A stretch of DNA of 64,000 bases from Cherax quadricarinatus (GCF_038502225.1 NC_091353.1:3342379-3406378); one strand, 5' to 3'. Counted from the first letter of the stretch, positions 10,351 to 22,400 are shown. Made by a program: numbers and translations. Notes: generated by a model from the letters alone, not told the origin.

Positions 10351-13242
10351 CTAGACCCTCTCTCTCCCCGCTCCATGAGCTTTATCAAACCTCGTCTTAA
10401 AACTGTGTATGGTTCCTGCCTCCACTACGTCATTTTCTAGGCTATTCCACTGCCTTACAACTCTATGACTGAAGAAATACTTCCTACTATCTCTCTGACT
10501 CATTTGTGTCTTCAACTTCCAATTGTGGCCTCTTGTTTCTGTGTCCCCTCCCTGGAACATCCTGTCCTTGTCCACCTTGTCTATTCCACGCAGTATTTTA
10601 TATGTCGTTATCATGTCTCCCCTGACCCTCCTGTCCTCCAGTGTCGTCAGGCCGATTTCCCTTAATCTTTCTTCATAGGACATTCCCCTTAGCTCTGGAA
10701 CTAACCTTGTTGCAAACCTTTGTACTTTCTCTAGTTTCTTGACGTGCTTTATCAAGTGCGGGTTCCAAACAGGTGCTGCATACTCCAGTATGGGCCTGAC
10801 ATACACGGTGTACAGTGTCTTGAATGATTCCTTACTAAGGTGTCGGAATGCTGTTCTCAGGTTTGCCAGGCGCCCATATGCTGCAGCAGTTATCTGATTG
10901 ATGTGTGCTTCCGGAGACATGCTCGGTGTTATACTCACCCCAAGATCTTTCTCCTTGAGTGATGTTTGCAGTCTTTGGCCACCTAGCCTATACTCTGTCT
11001 GTGGTCTTCTGTGCCCTTCCCCTATCTTTATGACTTTGCATTTGGCAGGATTAAATTCGAGAAGCCATTTGCTGGACCAGGTGTCCAGTCTGTCCAGGTC
11101 TCTTTGAAGTCCTGCCTGGTCCTCATCAGATTTAATTCTCCTCATTAACTTCACATCATCTGCAAACAGGGACACTTCTGAGTCTAACCCTTCCGTCATG
11201 TCGTTCACATATACCAAAAATAGCACTGGTCCTAGGACCGACCCCTGTGGGACCCCGCTCGTCACAGGTGCCCACTGTGATACATCATTACGTACCATGA
11301 CTCGTTGTTGCCTCCCTGTCAGGTATTCTCTGATCCATTGCAGTGCCCTTCCTGTTATATGCGCCTGATGCTCTAGCTTCTGCACTAATCTCTTGTGAGG
11401 AACTGTGTCAAAGGCCTTCTTGCAGTCCAAGAAGATGCAATCAACCCACCCCTCTCTCTCTTGTCTTACTTCTGTTATTTTATCATAAAACTCCAGAAGG
11501 TTTGTGACACAGGATTTGCCTTCCGTGAATCCGTGCTGGTTGGCATTTATACTCCTGTTCCGTTCCAGGTGCTCCACCACTCTCCTCCTGATAATCTTCT
11601 CCATAATTTTGCATACTATACACGTCAATGACACAGGTCTATAGTTTAGTGCCTCTTTTCTGTCTCCTTTTTTGAAAATGGGAACTACATTTGCTGTCTT
11701 CCATACCTCAGGTAGTTGCCCAGTTTCCAGGGATGTGTTGAAGATTGTGGTAAGTGGTACGCACAACATATCTGCTCCCTCTCTAAGGACCCATGGAGAG
11801 ATGTTGTCCGGTCCCATTGCCTTTGAGGTATCGATGTCCCTTAGCAGTTTCTTCACCTCCTCCTCATCTGTATGTATGTCGTCCAACACTTGTTGGTGTA
11901 TTCCTTGTTGGTGTCCCCATCTGGTCTGTCCCCCCAGAGTCCTTCCTGTCTCTACTGTAAATACTTCCTTAAATCTCGTGTTGAGCTCCTCACATACCTC
12001 TTGATCGTTTCTTGTGAGTTCCCCACCTTCTTTCCTCAGCCTTATCACCTGGTCCTTGACTGTTGTCTTCTTCCTAATGTGGCTATACAGCAGTTTCGGG
12101 TCAGATTTGACTTTCGATGCTATGTCGTTTTCATACTGTCTCTGGGCCTCCCTCCTTATCTGCGCATACTCGTTTCTGGCTCTTCTACTAATCTCCTTGT
12201 TTTCCTGGGTCCTATGCCTCCTGTACCTTTTCCATTCTCTGTTGCACTTAGCTTTTGCCTCCCTACACCTTCGGGTAAACCAAGGACTCGTCTTGGTCTT
12301 CCTATTATTTCTGTTTCCCTTGGGAACAAAACTTTCCTCTGCCTCCTTGCACTTTGTTGCCACATATTCCATCATCTCGTTTACTGATTTTCCTACCATT
12401 TCTCTGTCCCACTGAACCTCCTGCAGGAAGTTTCTCATACCTGTGTAGTCCCCCCTTTTATAGTTTGGCCTGTCCCCTTCAGTTCCTGTTACCTTCTCCA
12501 CTTGTAACTCTACTATATAGTCAAAACTCAGAACCACATGATCGCTAGCTCCAAGGGGCCTCTCGTAAGTGATGTCCTCGATGTCTGAACTGCTCAGGGT
12601 GAACACAAGATCCAGTCTTGCTGGCTCATCGTCCCCTCTCTCTCTGGTTGTGTCCCTGACATGTTGATGCATGAGGTTTTCAAGTACCACATCCATCATC
12701 TTTGCTCTCCATGTTTCGGGACCCCCATGTGGCTCCAGGTTTTCCCAGTCGATCTCCCTGTGGTTGAAATCGCCCATTACCAGTAACTTTGCTCTGCTCG
12801 AGTGAGCTCTTCTTGCCACCTCAGCCAGTGTGTCCACCATCACCCTGTTGTTTTCTTCGTACTCCTCTCTTGGCCTCCTGCAGTTCTGTGGTGGGTTATA
12901 CATCACTCCAATGACTACTTTATGTTCTCCGGACTGAATTGTACCTACAATGTAGTCTCTTTCTCCAATCATGTCCATGCCTTCCATTTCCTCAAATCCC
13001 CATTGGTGTTTTATGAGCAGTGCAACCCCTCCTCCCCCTCTACTCCTTCTATCTTTCCTCAGGATCTGATATCCTGTTGGGAAGATTGTGTCTGTTATTA
13101 TCTCAGCGAGTTTTGTTTCTGTGACTGCTATGATGTCTGGGGATTTTTCACTGATTCTTTCATTCCACTCCTCATGTTTATTCATTATTCCATCCGCATT
13201 TGTGTACCAAACCTTTAGTTTCTTTTCTATCATTGTGGTCAT
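10351..13242 (-). CDS. LINE A3 ORF2: endonuclease and reverse transcriptase
   Basis: The predicted 963-aa protein starts at the first ATG before the endonuclease (MTTMIEKK). The frame is open a further 161 codons upstream to a GTG at 13725, which is an unlikely eukaryotic start. Residues about 10-242 form an AP-endonuclease-like (EEP) domain: YTNADG, VTETKL, the GDFNHREIDW metal/phosphate loop and GASDH near the end. Residues about 515-740 form the reverse transcriptase: [36 protein letters not shown] and FADD at about 693-696. A C-terminal region of about 260 residues follows. The enzyme would nick target DNA and prime cDNA synthesis on LINE RNA. All expected catalytic motifs are intact. Confidence 0.93.
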   Translation of the reverse strand: MTTMIEKKLKVWYTNADGIMNKHEEWNERISEKSPDIIAVTETKLAEIITDTIFPTGYQILRKDRRSRGGGGVALLIKHQWGFEEMEGMDMIGERDYIVGTIQSGEHKVVIGVMYNPPQNCRRPREEYEENNRVMVDTLAEVARRAHSSRAKLLVMGDFNHREIDWENLEPHGGPETWRAKMMDVVLENLMHQHVRDTTRERGDDEPARLDLVFTLSSSDIEDITYERPLGASDHVVLSFDYIVELQVEKVTGTEGDRPNYKRGDYTGMRNFLQEVQWDREMVGKSVNEMMEYVATKCKEAEESFVPKGNRNNRKTKTSPWFTRRCREAKAKCNREWKRYRRHRTQENKEISRRARNEYAQIRREAQRQYENDIASKVKSDPKLLYSHIRKKTTVKDQVIRLRKEGGELTRNDQEVCEELNTRFKEVFTVETGRTLGGQTRWGHQQGIHQQVLDDIHTDEEEVKKLLRDIDTSKAMGPDNISPWVLREGADMLCVPLTTIFNTSLETGQLPEVWKTANVVPIFKKGDRKEALNYRPVSLTCIVCKIMEKIIRRRVVEHLERNRSINANQHGFTEGKSCVTNLLEFYDKITEVRQEREGWVDCIFLDCKKAFDTVPHKRLVQKLEHQAHITGRALQWIREYLTGRQQRVMVRNDVSQWAPVTSGVPQGSVLGPVLFLVYVNDMTEGLDSEVSLFADDVKLMRRIKSDEDQAGLQRDLDRLDTWSSKWLLEFNPAKCKVIKIGEGHRRPQTEYRLGGQRLQTSLKEKDLGVSITPSMSPEAHINQITAAAYGRLANLRTAFRHLSKESFKTLYTVYVRPILEYAAPVWNPHLIKHVKKLEKVQRFATRLVPELRGMSYEERLREIGLTTLEDRRVRGDMITTYKILRGIDKVDKDRMFQGGDTETRGHNWKLKTQMSQRDSRKYFFSHRVVRQWNSLENDVVEAGTIHSFKTRFDKAHGAGRERV

Positions 13243-13427
13243 GCAAGTATATTGGGGTTGGGGGAGGGAGAGCCTTGGTGGGGGCCTATATGGGGCTGTG
13301 GTGTAGGTGGGGTATGTGTTGATGGGGGTGGGGTCAGAATGCCCATAAGGGACAGCTGTTGGGGTGAGGTTTGTGATATGGGGGTTGGTGGCAGAGGGAA
13401 CAGTGAGTGGGTTGGAGTATAGGTTGC

Positions 13428-14610
13428 TCAGTTGCGTTGGGAATGTCGCGGGTGGGGTCTTTTGGTGGGAGATTCTGTGGGGTGTGTTTGCCCTTCCTCC
13501 TGTGTCTGGGTCCTGCTCATTTTCATTGCTTCTCGTTCCTCCTTGCGTCTCTGTACCCTCTCTTTCAGTGTAGTCCTTTCTTCTTGTGTTCTGTCGCGGT
13601 CGAGGTATACTCTCTGGTACCCCTCTTTGTCTCTCAGTCTTGCTTTCTCTTGCAGAATCCTGATTCGAACTGATTCTTCCTTGAAAGTTACTCTGACAGG
13701 CCGTATCCTTCCACTCGCAAACCACCCAATTCTCTGAAAATTTGTCACCTGGGTCATATTGCCCTCCCCTATTGTTTTCATGATGCCTTCAATCATTTTT
13801 TTCTCCTCCTGTTTTATTTCTTCAAAGTTGGCCCCCTTGGCTTCTTGGAGCCCGTACACAAAAACTGACCTCGCCCTTTCCTCCTCCCACTGAGTCTCCA
13901 TCTGCTTCCTCTGAGGCATTTTGTTTCCTTCCATTGACATGTTCTTGCCTTCAGTCCCTGTCATATCTGAAACATCTATTCTTAGTGGACTGTCTTTCCT
14001 GGCCAGCTGTCCCGTGCTACTGCAGTTGGCTGTTAGAACCTCTGCATATAACAAACCTTCATTTTCTTCGGACCTGTCGCTTGATCTTAGTGTGCTCATC
14101 GTCTTTTCCCTGGCCCCACGTGGGTCTGATAGGTCCTTCGTGTACGGCATGTCTCCGTTGTTGCTTACCATCCCCTTGTCTGCGCCTGACTCTGAATTTC
14201 CATCATTGTCTTCAGACCTGTCGTTTGATCTCAGTGTGCTCGTCGTCTTTTCCCTGGCCCCACGTGGGTCTGATAGGGCCTTCCTGTACGGCATGTCTCC
14301 GTTGTTGCTTACCATCCCCTTGTCTGCGCCTGACTTTGAATTTCCTGATGTCACGTCTGAATTGTCATTTGTCTCTCTAATCTGTTTCAGGCTTTGCAGT
14401 TTCTCTTCTAAGCACTGTATCCTAGCTTCTGCTGCTAAGGCCTGTACTTCCCACTTCCTGCACTCTTCAGCTATCCGCTCCTCCATTTTCTTACCAAGCT
14501 CTACTATCTTCCTTCCCCACTCTTCCTCCCTTTTTTGGAGCTCTAACTCCCAGTCTTTCCTCCCTGGTTCTTCTACCAGATCTCTGGTTTTCCGTCCTCT
14601 AAGGCCACCC

Positions 14611-14612
<2 letters not shown>
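13428..14612 (-). CDS. LINE A3 ORF1: coiled-coil RNA-binding-type protein
   Basis: The 394-aa product starts at an ATG (14612-14610) and ends 185 nt before the preferred ORF2 ATG. Residues about 20-85 are rich in Glu, Lys, Arg and Leu with heptad-like spacing, suggesting a coiled coil for multimerisation. Residues about 100-195 contain a tandem 48-aa duplication ([16 protein letters not shown] in each copy). Residues about 255-365 ([36 protein letters not shown]) resemble the RRM/C-terminal nucleic-acid-binding region of LINE ORF1 proteins. The last 30 residues are basic and polar. The role is inferred to be binding LINE RNA in the RNP. The true N-terminus is uncertain because A-rich sequence lies immediately upstream. 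Confidence 0.8.
14065..14352 (-). repeat. 144-bp tandem duplication inside LINE A3 ORF1
   Basis: Two 144-bp units (14065-14208 and 14209-14352) share CCACGTGGGTCTGATAG and CTTACCATCCCCTTGTC with few differences. The length keeps the frame and gives two 48-residue copies in ORF1. Confidence 0.88.

Positions 14613-14613
<1 letters not shown>

Positions 14614-14677
<64 letters not shown>
14614..14677. repeat. 64-nt poly(T) run (poly(A) on the LINE strand)
   Basis: The homopolymer lies between the LINE A3 ORF1 start and the GA-rich block. Its position at the 5' side of the LINE is unusual. Confidence 0.95.
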
Positions 14678-14678
<1 letters not shown>

Positions 14679-14681
14679 TTA

Positions 14682-14898
14682 GGGAGGGAGAGAGAGAGGG
14701 AGGGGGAGAGAGAGGGAGAGAGAGAGGGAGGGGAAGAGGGAGAGGGGGAGAGAGGGAGAGAGAGAGGGAGAGAGAGAGGGAGAGAGAGGGAGAGAGCGAG
14801 GGAGAGAGAGAGGGAGAGGGAGAGAGAGAGGGAGAGAGAGAGGGAGAGGGAGAGTGAGGGAGAGAGAGAGAGGGAGAGTGAGGGAGAGAGAGAGGGAG
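14682..14898. repeat. GA-rich low-complexity tract (GGGAGAGA-type)
   Basis: This is an irregular run of GAGAGAGG and GGGAGAGA on the plus strand. It ends where the 26-bp satellite resumes, so it lies inside the LINE A3 insertion interval and could be 5' UTR, a 5' junction filler or an assembly-sensitive region. Confidence 0.9.
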
Positions 14899-15576
14899 AC
14901 ATGTGCTAGAGCATGTGTCTTGCAACATGTGCTGGAGCATGTGTCTTGCAACATGTGCTAGAGCATGTGTCTTGCAACATGTGCTGGAGAATGTGTCTTG
15001 CAACATGTGCTAGAGCATGTGTCTTGCAACATGTGCTAGAGCATGTGTCTTGCAACATGTGCTGGAGAATGTGTCTTGCAATATGTGCTAGAGCATGCGT
15101 CTTGTAACACGTGTCTTGTAACACGTGTCTTGTAACACATGTCTTGTAACACATGTCTTGTAACACATGTCTTGCAACATGTGTCTTGTAACATGTGTCT
15201 TGTAACACGTGTCTTGTAACATGTGTCTTGTAACATGCGTCTTGTAACACATGTCTTGTAACACGTGTCTTGTAACATGTGTCTTGTAACACGTGTCTTG
15301 TAACATGTGTCTTGTAACATGTGTTTTGTAACATGGGTCTTGTAACATGTGTCTTGTAACATGTGTCTTGTAATGCGTGTCTTGTAACATGTGTCTTGTA
15401 ACATGTGTCTTGTAACATGTGTCTTGCAACATGTGCTAGAGCATGTGTCTTGCAACATGTGCTAGAGCATGTGTCTTGCAACATGTGCTAGAGCATGTGT
15501 CTTGCAACATGTGCTAGAGCATGTGTCTGGCAACACGTGTTTCGTAACACGTGTTTTGTAACACTGTGTCTTGCAA
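14899..15576. repeat. 26-bp satellite, block 3, with 14-bp short units
   Basis: 26-bp units with ACATGTGCTAGAGC flank a central part (about 15100-15420) made of 14-bp units CTTGTAACACGTGT or CTTGTAACATGTGT. The short unit is the long one lacking its 12-bp middle. Confidence 0.93.
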
Positions 15577-17280
15577 CATACCTGGAAGTTACCTGGAGGT
15601 TATTCCGGGGATCAACGCCCCCGCGGCCCGGTCCATCACCAGGCCTCCCGATGGATCAGGGCCTGATCAACTAGGCTGTTACTGCTGGCCGCACGCAGTC
15701 CAACGTACGAGCCACAGCCCGGCTGATCCGGCACTGACTTTAGGTATCTGTCCAGCTCTCTCTTGAAGGCAGCCAGGGGTTTATTGGCAATTCCCCTAAT
15801 GCTTGATGGGAGGCTGTTGAGCAGTCTTGGGCCCCGGACACTTATGGTGTTTTCCCTTAGTGTACAAATGGCGCCCCTACTTTTTATTGGGGGCATTTTG
15901 CATCGCCTGCCCAGTCTTTTACTTTCGTAGGGAGTGATTTCTGTGTACAGATTTGGGACCATTCCTTCCAGGTTTTTCCAAGTGTAGATTATGATATATG
16001 TCTCCCTCCTGCGTTCCAACGAGTACAAGTTAAGTGCTTCCAAGCGTTCCCAGTAGTTAAGGTGCTTGACAGAACTTATGCATGCAGTAAAGGATCTCTG
16101 TACACTCTCTAGATCTGCGGTTTCACCTGCTTTGAATGGAAATGTTAATGCACAGCAGTATTCCAGCCTAGAGAGAACAAGTGATTTGAAAAGGATCGTC
16201 ATTGGCTTGGCATCTCTCGTTTTGAACGTTCTCATTATCCATCCTATCATTTTCTATGCACGTGCGATCGTGGCACTGTTGTGATCCTTGAAAGTGAGAT
16301 CCTCAGACATTGTTTTTCCGCTCTATTGTATGGCCATAGTCTGTAGTATACTCTGTTCTAGTTATTATCTCCTCCAGTTTTCCATAACGGAGTAGTTGGA
16401 ATTTGTCCTCATTGAACATCATATTGTTTACCGTTGCCTACTGGAAAACTTTGTTTATATCTTCTTGGAGGTTAACCGCATCCTCAGCAGATGACAGTCT
16501 CATGCAGATCCTAGTATCATCCGCAAAGGATGATACGGTGCTGTGATGTATATCTCTGTTTATGTCTGATATGAGGATGAGGAATAAGATGGGGGCGAGT
16601 ACTGAGCCTTGTGGAACAGAGCTCTTCACTTTGGCAGCCTCCGATTTAACTCTGTTGACCACTACTCTTTGTGTTCGATTTGTTAGGAAGTTGAAGATCC
16701 ATCTCCCGACTTTCCCAGTTATTCCTTTAGCACGTGTTTTATGGGCTATTACGCCATGATCGCATTTGTCAAATGCTTTTGCAAAGTCTGTGTATATTAC
16801 ATCTGCATTCTGATTTTCTTCCAGTGCATCCAAGGCCATATCGTAGTGATCCAGTAGTTGTGAGAGGCAGGAGCGACCTGCCCTGAACCCATGTTGCCCT
16901 GGATTGTGCAGATTTTGGGAATCCAGGTGATTTGCAATCCTGCTTCTTAGCATTCTTTCAAAGATTTTTATGATGTGGGACGTCAGAGCTATTGGTCTAT
17001 AGTTCTTAGCTAATGCTTTGCTGCCACCTTTATGGAGTAGGGCTATATCCGTCGTTTTAAGTGACTGGAATTTCACCCATGTCCAAGCTCCTCCTCCATA
17101 GTGTACTTAGGGCACACGAGAGGGGTTTCTTGCAGTTCTTAATGAAAACAGAGTTCCACGAGTCTGGGCCCGGGGCTGAGTGCATGGGCATGTTGTCTAT
17201 GGTTTTTTTTCGAAATCTATCGGAGTTAGGGTAATGTCGGAAATCTGGCATACATTTATGGAGTTTTGAGGCTCATTCAT
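15577..17280 (-). mobile_element. LINE family B, copy B1, 3' part
   Basis: This is the 3' two-thirds of a minus-strand LINE whose 5' part is at 24424-25054. The two were separated by the 17281-24418 insertion. The 3' end carries degenerate repeats of the motif CTCCAGGTAA, as in the other B copies, and joins the satellite directly. Confidence 0.88.
15636..17275 (-). pseudogene. LINE B1 ORF2 C-terminal part (reverse transcriptase), broken
   Basis: In translation order the pieces give MPMHSAPGPDSWNSVFIKNC, then KNYRPIALTSHI, GQHGFRAGRSCL, YTDFAKAFDKCD, SVPQGSVLAPILF and SSFADDTRICM. The C-terminal KSVPDQPGCGSYVGLRAA follows. The frame is interrupted at about 17210, about 17070 and between 16440 and 16250. 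It matches the open copy at 37068-39866. It is a dead reverse transcriptase. Confidence 0.85.
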
Positions 17281-18042
17281 TGTGAAGGCTTACTCAGCCC
17301 TGTAACAACTTCAGACAGTATTACCCAGGCTGGCTTCTCCTCAGGAAAATTAGTGAATAGAAAAAGAAATAATAACAGACAAACATAAACACTTTATTAT
17401 GTAGAAAATATAAAATATAAAACACTTAAATATGAAATATTAATCCTACATTAAAGAAAATGAAAAAGGAAAAATATAAATGATAGCTGAATTCAACGCT
17501 AATTTAACACTTGGGTGTCTGGTGTTGGTGACACTGCTTGTTGAAATCGTAGCCGTTGCTGATGATGGGGGGGGGGGTCGCAGGTGTAGGTGACCACCAC
17601 TGGCTAGTTCTTCACAGATTAACGCCGTGAGTAGTATCCCGATGACAGGAAAGCAGGTTCTTTACCGCTGCAATGATGTGGGGTTACGTCCTGCAATTTC
17701 ATACAGGTGCACAGGTACTTAAATGCAAAATGGGGAAGTCTCTGGACGTTAGTCCTTCTCCTGTTCTTCTCGTTGATTGACAGGTGACCCTCACTGTCAT
17801 CCAAGCTGAAAAGATAGACAGGTTACCCACTGCTTAAATAATCACTCTCCATGGCAGTGTACATTACTCAAAAGACGTGGTGATTATTACAACAGTCAAC
17901 CTAGAGCACGACTGAAAGGACTAAGTTTATTATTGGTCAAAAGTGAAGTTTTTAACCAATAAATCCACTAGAATACAAGGCAGGCATGTACTTACAGTAG
18001 TGTTGGGAGCTGCGAATCGAGTGATTTACTGTTTGACCAGAG

Positions 18043-18207
18043 CCCCATACGTCACCTTTCGAGGGGGGGGGGAAGAGGGAGGGGAAGGGATAGCGGGAGC
18101 TAGACTGACCCTACGTTAACAAGCAGCCGGCAATCAAACTATCACTTTAGGGGTGGGGGGGGAGAAAAGGCGGGAAAAACGGGAGCGTGACTTACCCTAC
18201 CTTAACT
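18043..18207. repeat. 165-bp direct repeat, left copy (target-site duplication of LINE C)
   Basis: This is identical to 24189-24353 across all 165 bp that I compared, including the runs of 10 and 8 G. It sits immediately beside the oligo(A) end of LINE C. Confidence 0.9.
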
Positions 18208-19422
18208 TTTTTTTTTTTATATTTTATTTAAAACCAATACAGTTTAACATAAAAATAAAGAAACAGTATGGAACCTAATCAAATTAACTGACAAACGGAT
18301 TGTACTTACATGCTCGCAAGATATTACAACAAAAACTTACATCAAGAACATAACTAAAAACAAAATTACATGTCACAGGGTCATGAATTGACATATATAC
18401 AAAACCTTGCATATATATAAATTGTACATATAAATGACATCTGACAAAGGTTCAATACACTTGAACATAAAATATACAAAGAAGTTATATCAGTTAAATC
18501 CCATCCTTCACATTAATCAAAAAACCAAAACCTAACATCATAATCTGACTAGATAATCTACATACTTATCCCTAACAATACAGCTGAACATATCCCAACA
18601 TACAAATAAACAGAAAAGAATACAGCTTAGAACACAATAACAAGCTCTATACTGTTACAATACACCCATATAAAACTTTCAGACAAATGGACTACGTCAC
18701 TAAACTGTCTAGATATGTCTGTATACCATACAGACTAAACTGTCTAGATATGTCTGTATACCATACAGACTAAAACTTAACATCAAGAACTTGCATGAAC
18801 ACCAAACCGGTATCAGGGTACAGACCTTAATTATAAACTTTAAAAAGAATCAATCATGCGTATATAAAGTATTACATAACGTCTGACCCATGACAAAGGC
18901 TCAATACAATAGAAAGAGATATATATTTATATATATACACATAAACACCCACACACACACACCCACACCCACATCCACACACACACCCACACGTACACAA
19001 AAATTTTCACAAAATCACATTAATCATATGCACTGTATGCACAATGCAAAACAGGATATAAGTATCTCTCATCGTGCAAAAACCCAGCACGTAACATAAA
19101 TACAAACTAAAACACACTGCATGTCACAAATAACTTATTTCTCAAGAATCATGTTATACAAGACTGATACACATCATAATTATACATAAAAAATCTACTA
19201 TATTATACCTACATTCTGAAAAGTGTTATATCTACCATAACGAGACGTTGAGCTCTACATCCACACTTGGATGCCATAAAGTCCCAATGAAAACCAGGAA
19301 ACCATTCCAAACCCACATTCACAACACTCTCACGACCCCCCCCCCCCCCCAGGGAGGCGAGCCCGCTGTTGCCCCCTGACTCCCTCCAACCTATGAAAAC
19401 CCCTTCATTCACTCATATCCAA
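18208..19422 (-). other. LINE C 3' UTR with 35-bp duplication
   Basis: This is AT-rich non-coding sequence between the ORF2 stop and the oligo(A) end. A 35-bp unit (AAACTGTCTAGATATGTC at its start) occurs twice in tandem at 18702-18736 and 18737-18771. A CACACCCACA-rich stretch lies at about 18945-19000. Confidence 0.75.
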
Positions 19423-22400
19423 TCACAGATTTACGAGAATCCCTAACGTTAGCATTCTATACCCCTCTGAGAAAGCCTGATCCCACCTCCTCCCATACAA
19501 ATCTCTGTTACGACACCTCGTACTATAGAACGTTACCGCAAGAACCTTTCTTCTCTCCTCACTATCCCCTCTCCCCCTCATCACCCACGACATATATATA
19601 TAATCTACCATGATATAATCTAAAGCTCTTATGACACCCTCGTCTAACCCACCCATATCTAGACTTAGAGCACGCAAAACCGACACCCCACGGCCCCCCA
19701 CCCTCTGTACCAACCTACTTAACCAGCACCGAACCTCCTCTAGCCCTTCACAAAAGTAAACTACATGGAACGCTGTCTCATCCCCTCCACAGATACCACA
19801 CCCCCCACCCTCTACAACCTGTCTGTTTCGTAATATCTCACCAGACGGAAGGATCCCATGCAGAAAACGAAACATCACCTCACGCGCCCGAGGTTTTAAC
19901 TTCAATTTACTAAATCTAAACCAAATACTCTTCCACGCATACATGGGGAACAAACCCTCAACTGGGACAACGCACCTACCTACAAGTAACCTACACAAAA
20001 CCCTTATACGAACCTTTCTCAGTTCCCTAACCAACATAACAGCCCTCAAAACTATTTCACATTCCCTCAACTCCATTCCTCGATACCACATACCCAGCCT
20101 GTCGTGTATCCTTCCCAAACGCCCCGCGTTCACACCCTCACGCAACACTTCCCATTTAATGAACACACATTTAGCCCTCCGTCTCAAATCCAACAACCCC
20201 AACCCACCCTGACTTACAGGTAACATTACAACCTCCCTCCGTAACCAATCACAACGTGAACCCCATAAAAATTTGTACACCCGTCTTAGTATCCCCGCAA
20301 TCGCTGTCCCTGTAATTGGGAACACAGCTGCAACATACCAAACCTTACTATACAATAAAATGTTCACGACTATCACTCGCTGTATCAGAGTTAGGTGCTG
20401 GGGTCTCAGAACACCTAGACGCCCCACGATCCTTTCCAATAACCTATCCGAATTTTCCTCCCGCGCCGCAACCATGTCATCCCTATAAATAATACCACAA
20501 ATCTTTAAAGACACCGCCCATTCTTTAACAACATTACATCTCCCCCCCACACCCCCCACCCAAGAACCCAACCCCATGCACCTTGACTTCGCACTATTTA
20601 CCTGCATACCCGTGGCACTTCCAAATAATTGCACCACCTCGTCCAACACTCTCATTGACATCCCTGCACGAAAGAGAACAGTGGTGTCGTCAACATATCC
20701 AATTAACCCCGGCCAGGCCCTCCCACCGCCCACACTTCCCGCACATGGCGTACATAAGCTACGGTCAACCATTCTATAAAAGGGGTCCTGGAAACACGCA
20801 AACAATATTTGGGACATGGGGCATCCCTGTCTAAGGCCTCTTCCCATTGCAATTTCCTTCCCCATACACCCATTAATCTGTATCCTCATTTTCGCCCCCT
20901 TGTACAACGTATTTACCCACTCGACTATTTCCTCCCCAAAACCCTGTCTCCTAAGTATAACCTGCAAAGCTCCCCTTTCCACTCTATCATATGCTCCCTG
21001 CCAGTCTAGAGCCAACAAAGCCGCCCCTCCACCCCCACCCTTAGCTTCCACAAAACTTCTCAGTATCCCATGTCCTTCAATCATCGACCTTCCCGGCAAC
21101 CCGAACTGAGATTTTGACACCACCCTCTCCACTACACATTTGAACCTATTACCTAAAATTTTTGCAAACACCTTATAGTCTGCACACATCAGTGATATGG
21201 CTCGGTACTCCCGAAGGGTGGGCTGCCCCTTGACCTTCGGGACCAGCACTACTACTGCTGTTTCCTGCTTCTCCCCCAACTTACCCTTCTCCTTCATACT
21301 ATTAAATAACCTAACTATAAATTCCTTAATCAACGCCCAATGTTGTAAATAAAATTCTACCGGGAGACCATCAATACCGGGAGCTTTCCCCTTCCTCATT
21401 CCCCTTAACGCATTCTCTATTTCCTCTGCCGTAATCGTCCCACCTAAAGCCTTTCGATCACTATTTCCTAAATTACACGTCACATACGTACACACCTTGT
21501 CCAATGCCCCATCACCCACCCCCCCACTGTTCCAGTATTTCTCGTACCAAGCCTCCGCATACGCACACATCCCCTTCGTGGTTCGTATCTCCTGCCCTAC
21601 TCTATAATTCCCAACCATCTCCGTTACCTCTAAACATGGAATAGCCGTCAGCGCCTGCCTTTGCTTTTGATGCCGCAAAACACACGCTGACGGCTTGTCG
21701 CCCCAAAGCACTTCCTCCACCCCTGCCTGCATCCTTACAGCTTGAAACCTTTCATTTTGCAACACCCTCAACCTCCCCTTTATTTCAGCTATTTCATCCA
21801 TAGGAAAATTATTCCCACCCACCCCCCTCCCATAGCAACCTCTTAACCTATCCTCTAAATAGTTAGCCAGTCCATATTTTAAATTATTAATACGTTTTCC
21901 TTCTCTCACATAAAACTTTCTAATCCTTTCCTTTGCGACACTATCCCACCATGTCACAATGTCATCCACTCCCTGTTCTTCCACACTAAGCTCCCTCCAT
22001 AGGACTGAAAACCCCTCCAACCCCTCCTCATCTCCTAACACACTTATATTTAATTTCCAATAACTTCTATATATGTCCGCGAGCGTCCCCCACCCAACCT
22101 CCACCACCACTGCCCTATGATCTGACATTGTAGTCTCAACAGTACTGAAAGATTTCACGTTCACTCCCTGAGAAAGGTACACTCTATCTAGTCTCGCAGC
22201 ATAACCACTCCTAACAAACGTATATTCAGTCTCCCACACCGCTCCCCCAAAGGCATCACGTAACCTAACATCCCTTAATAAATCCCTAAGAGCCACAGAC
22301 ATATATCCAGCTCCTCTTGGGTCCACATCAGCCACCCTGATTACACTATTCCAGTCCCCACCAACTATCGCCACCTCTGGCAGTGCACTTAAGAAAAACA

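Larger units (their letters stand above)
10270..14898 (-). mobile_element. LINE family A, copy A3: full-length with both ORFs open
   Basis: This is a complete two-ORF non-LTR retrotransposon on the minus strand, inserted in the 26-bp satellite. The 3' end (near 10270) has the family's two tandem 14-mers, seen here as TACTCACCTATTTG on the plus strand. Both flanks carry ACATGTGCTAGAGCATGT (10254-10271 and 14899-14916). That may be a target-site duplication, but satellite periodicity makes it ambiguous. ORF1 and ORF2 have no internal stops, so the copy may have been active recently. Upstream of ORF1 lie a 64-nt A run (minus strand) and a CT-rich stretch of about 215 nt. Confidence 0.9.

Noticed and set aside
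13243..13725. Longer ORF2 of LINE A3 from 13725
   Set aside because: It begins at GTG, overlaps ORF1 in another frame and has a low-complexity sequence. The ATG at 13242 is more likely.
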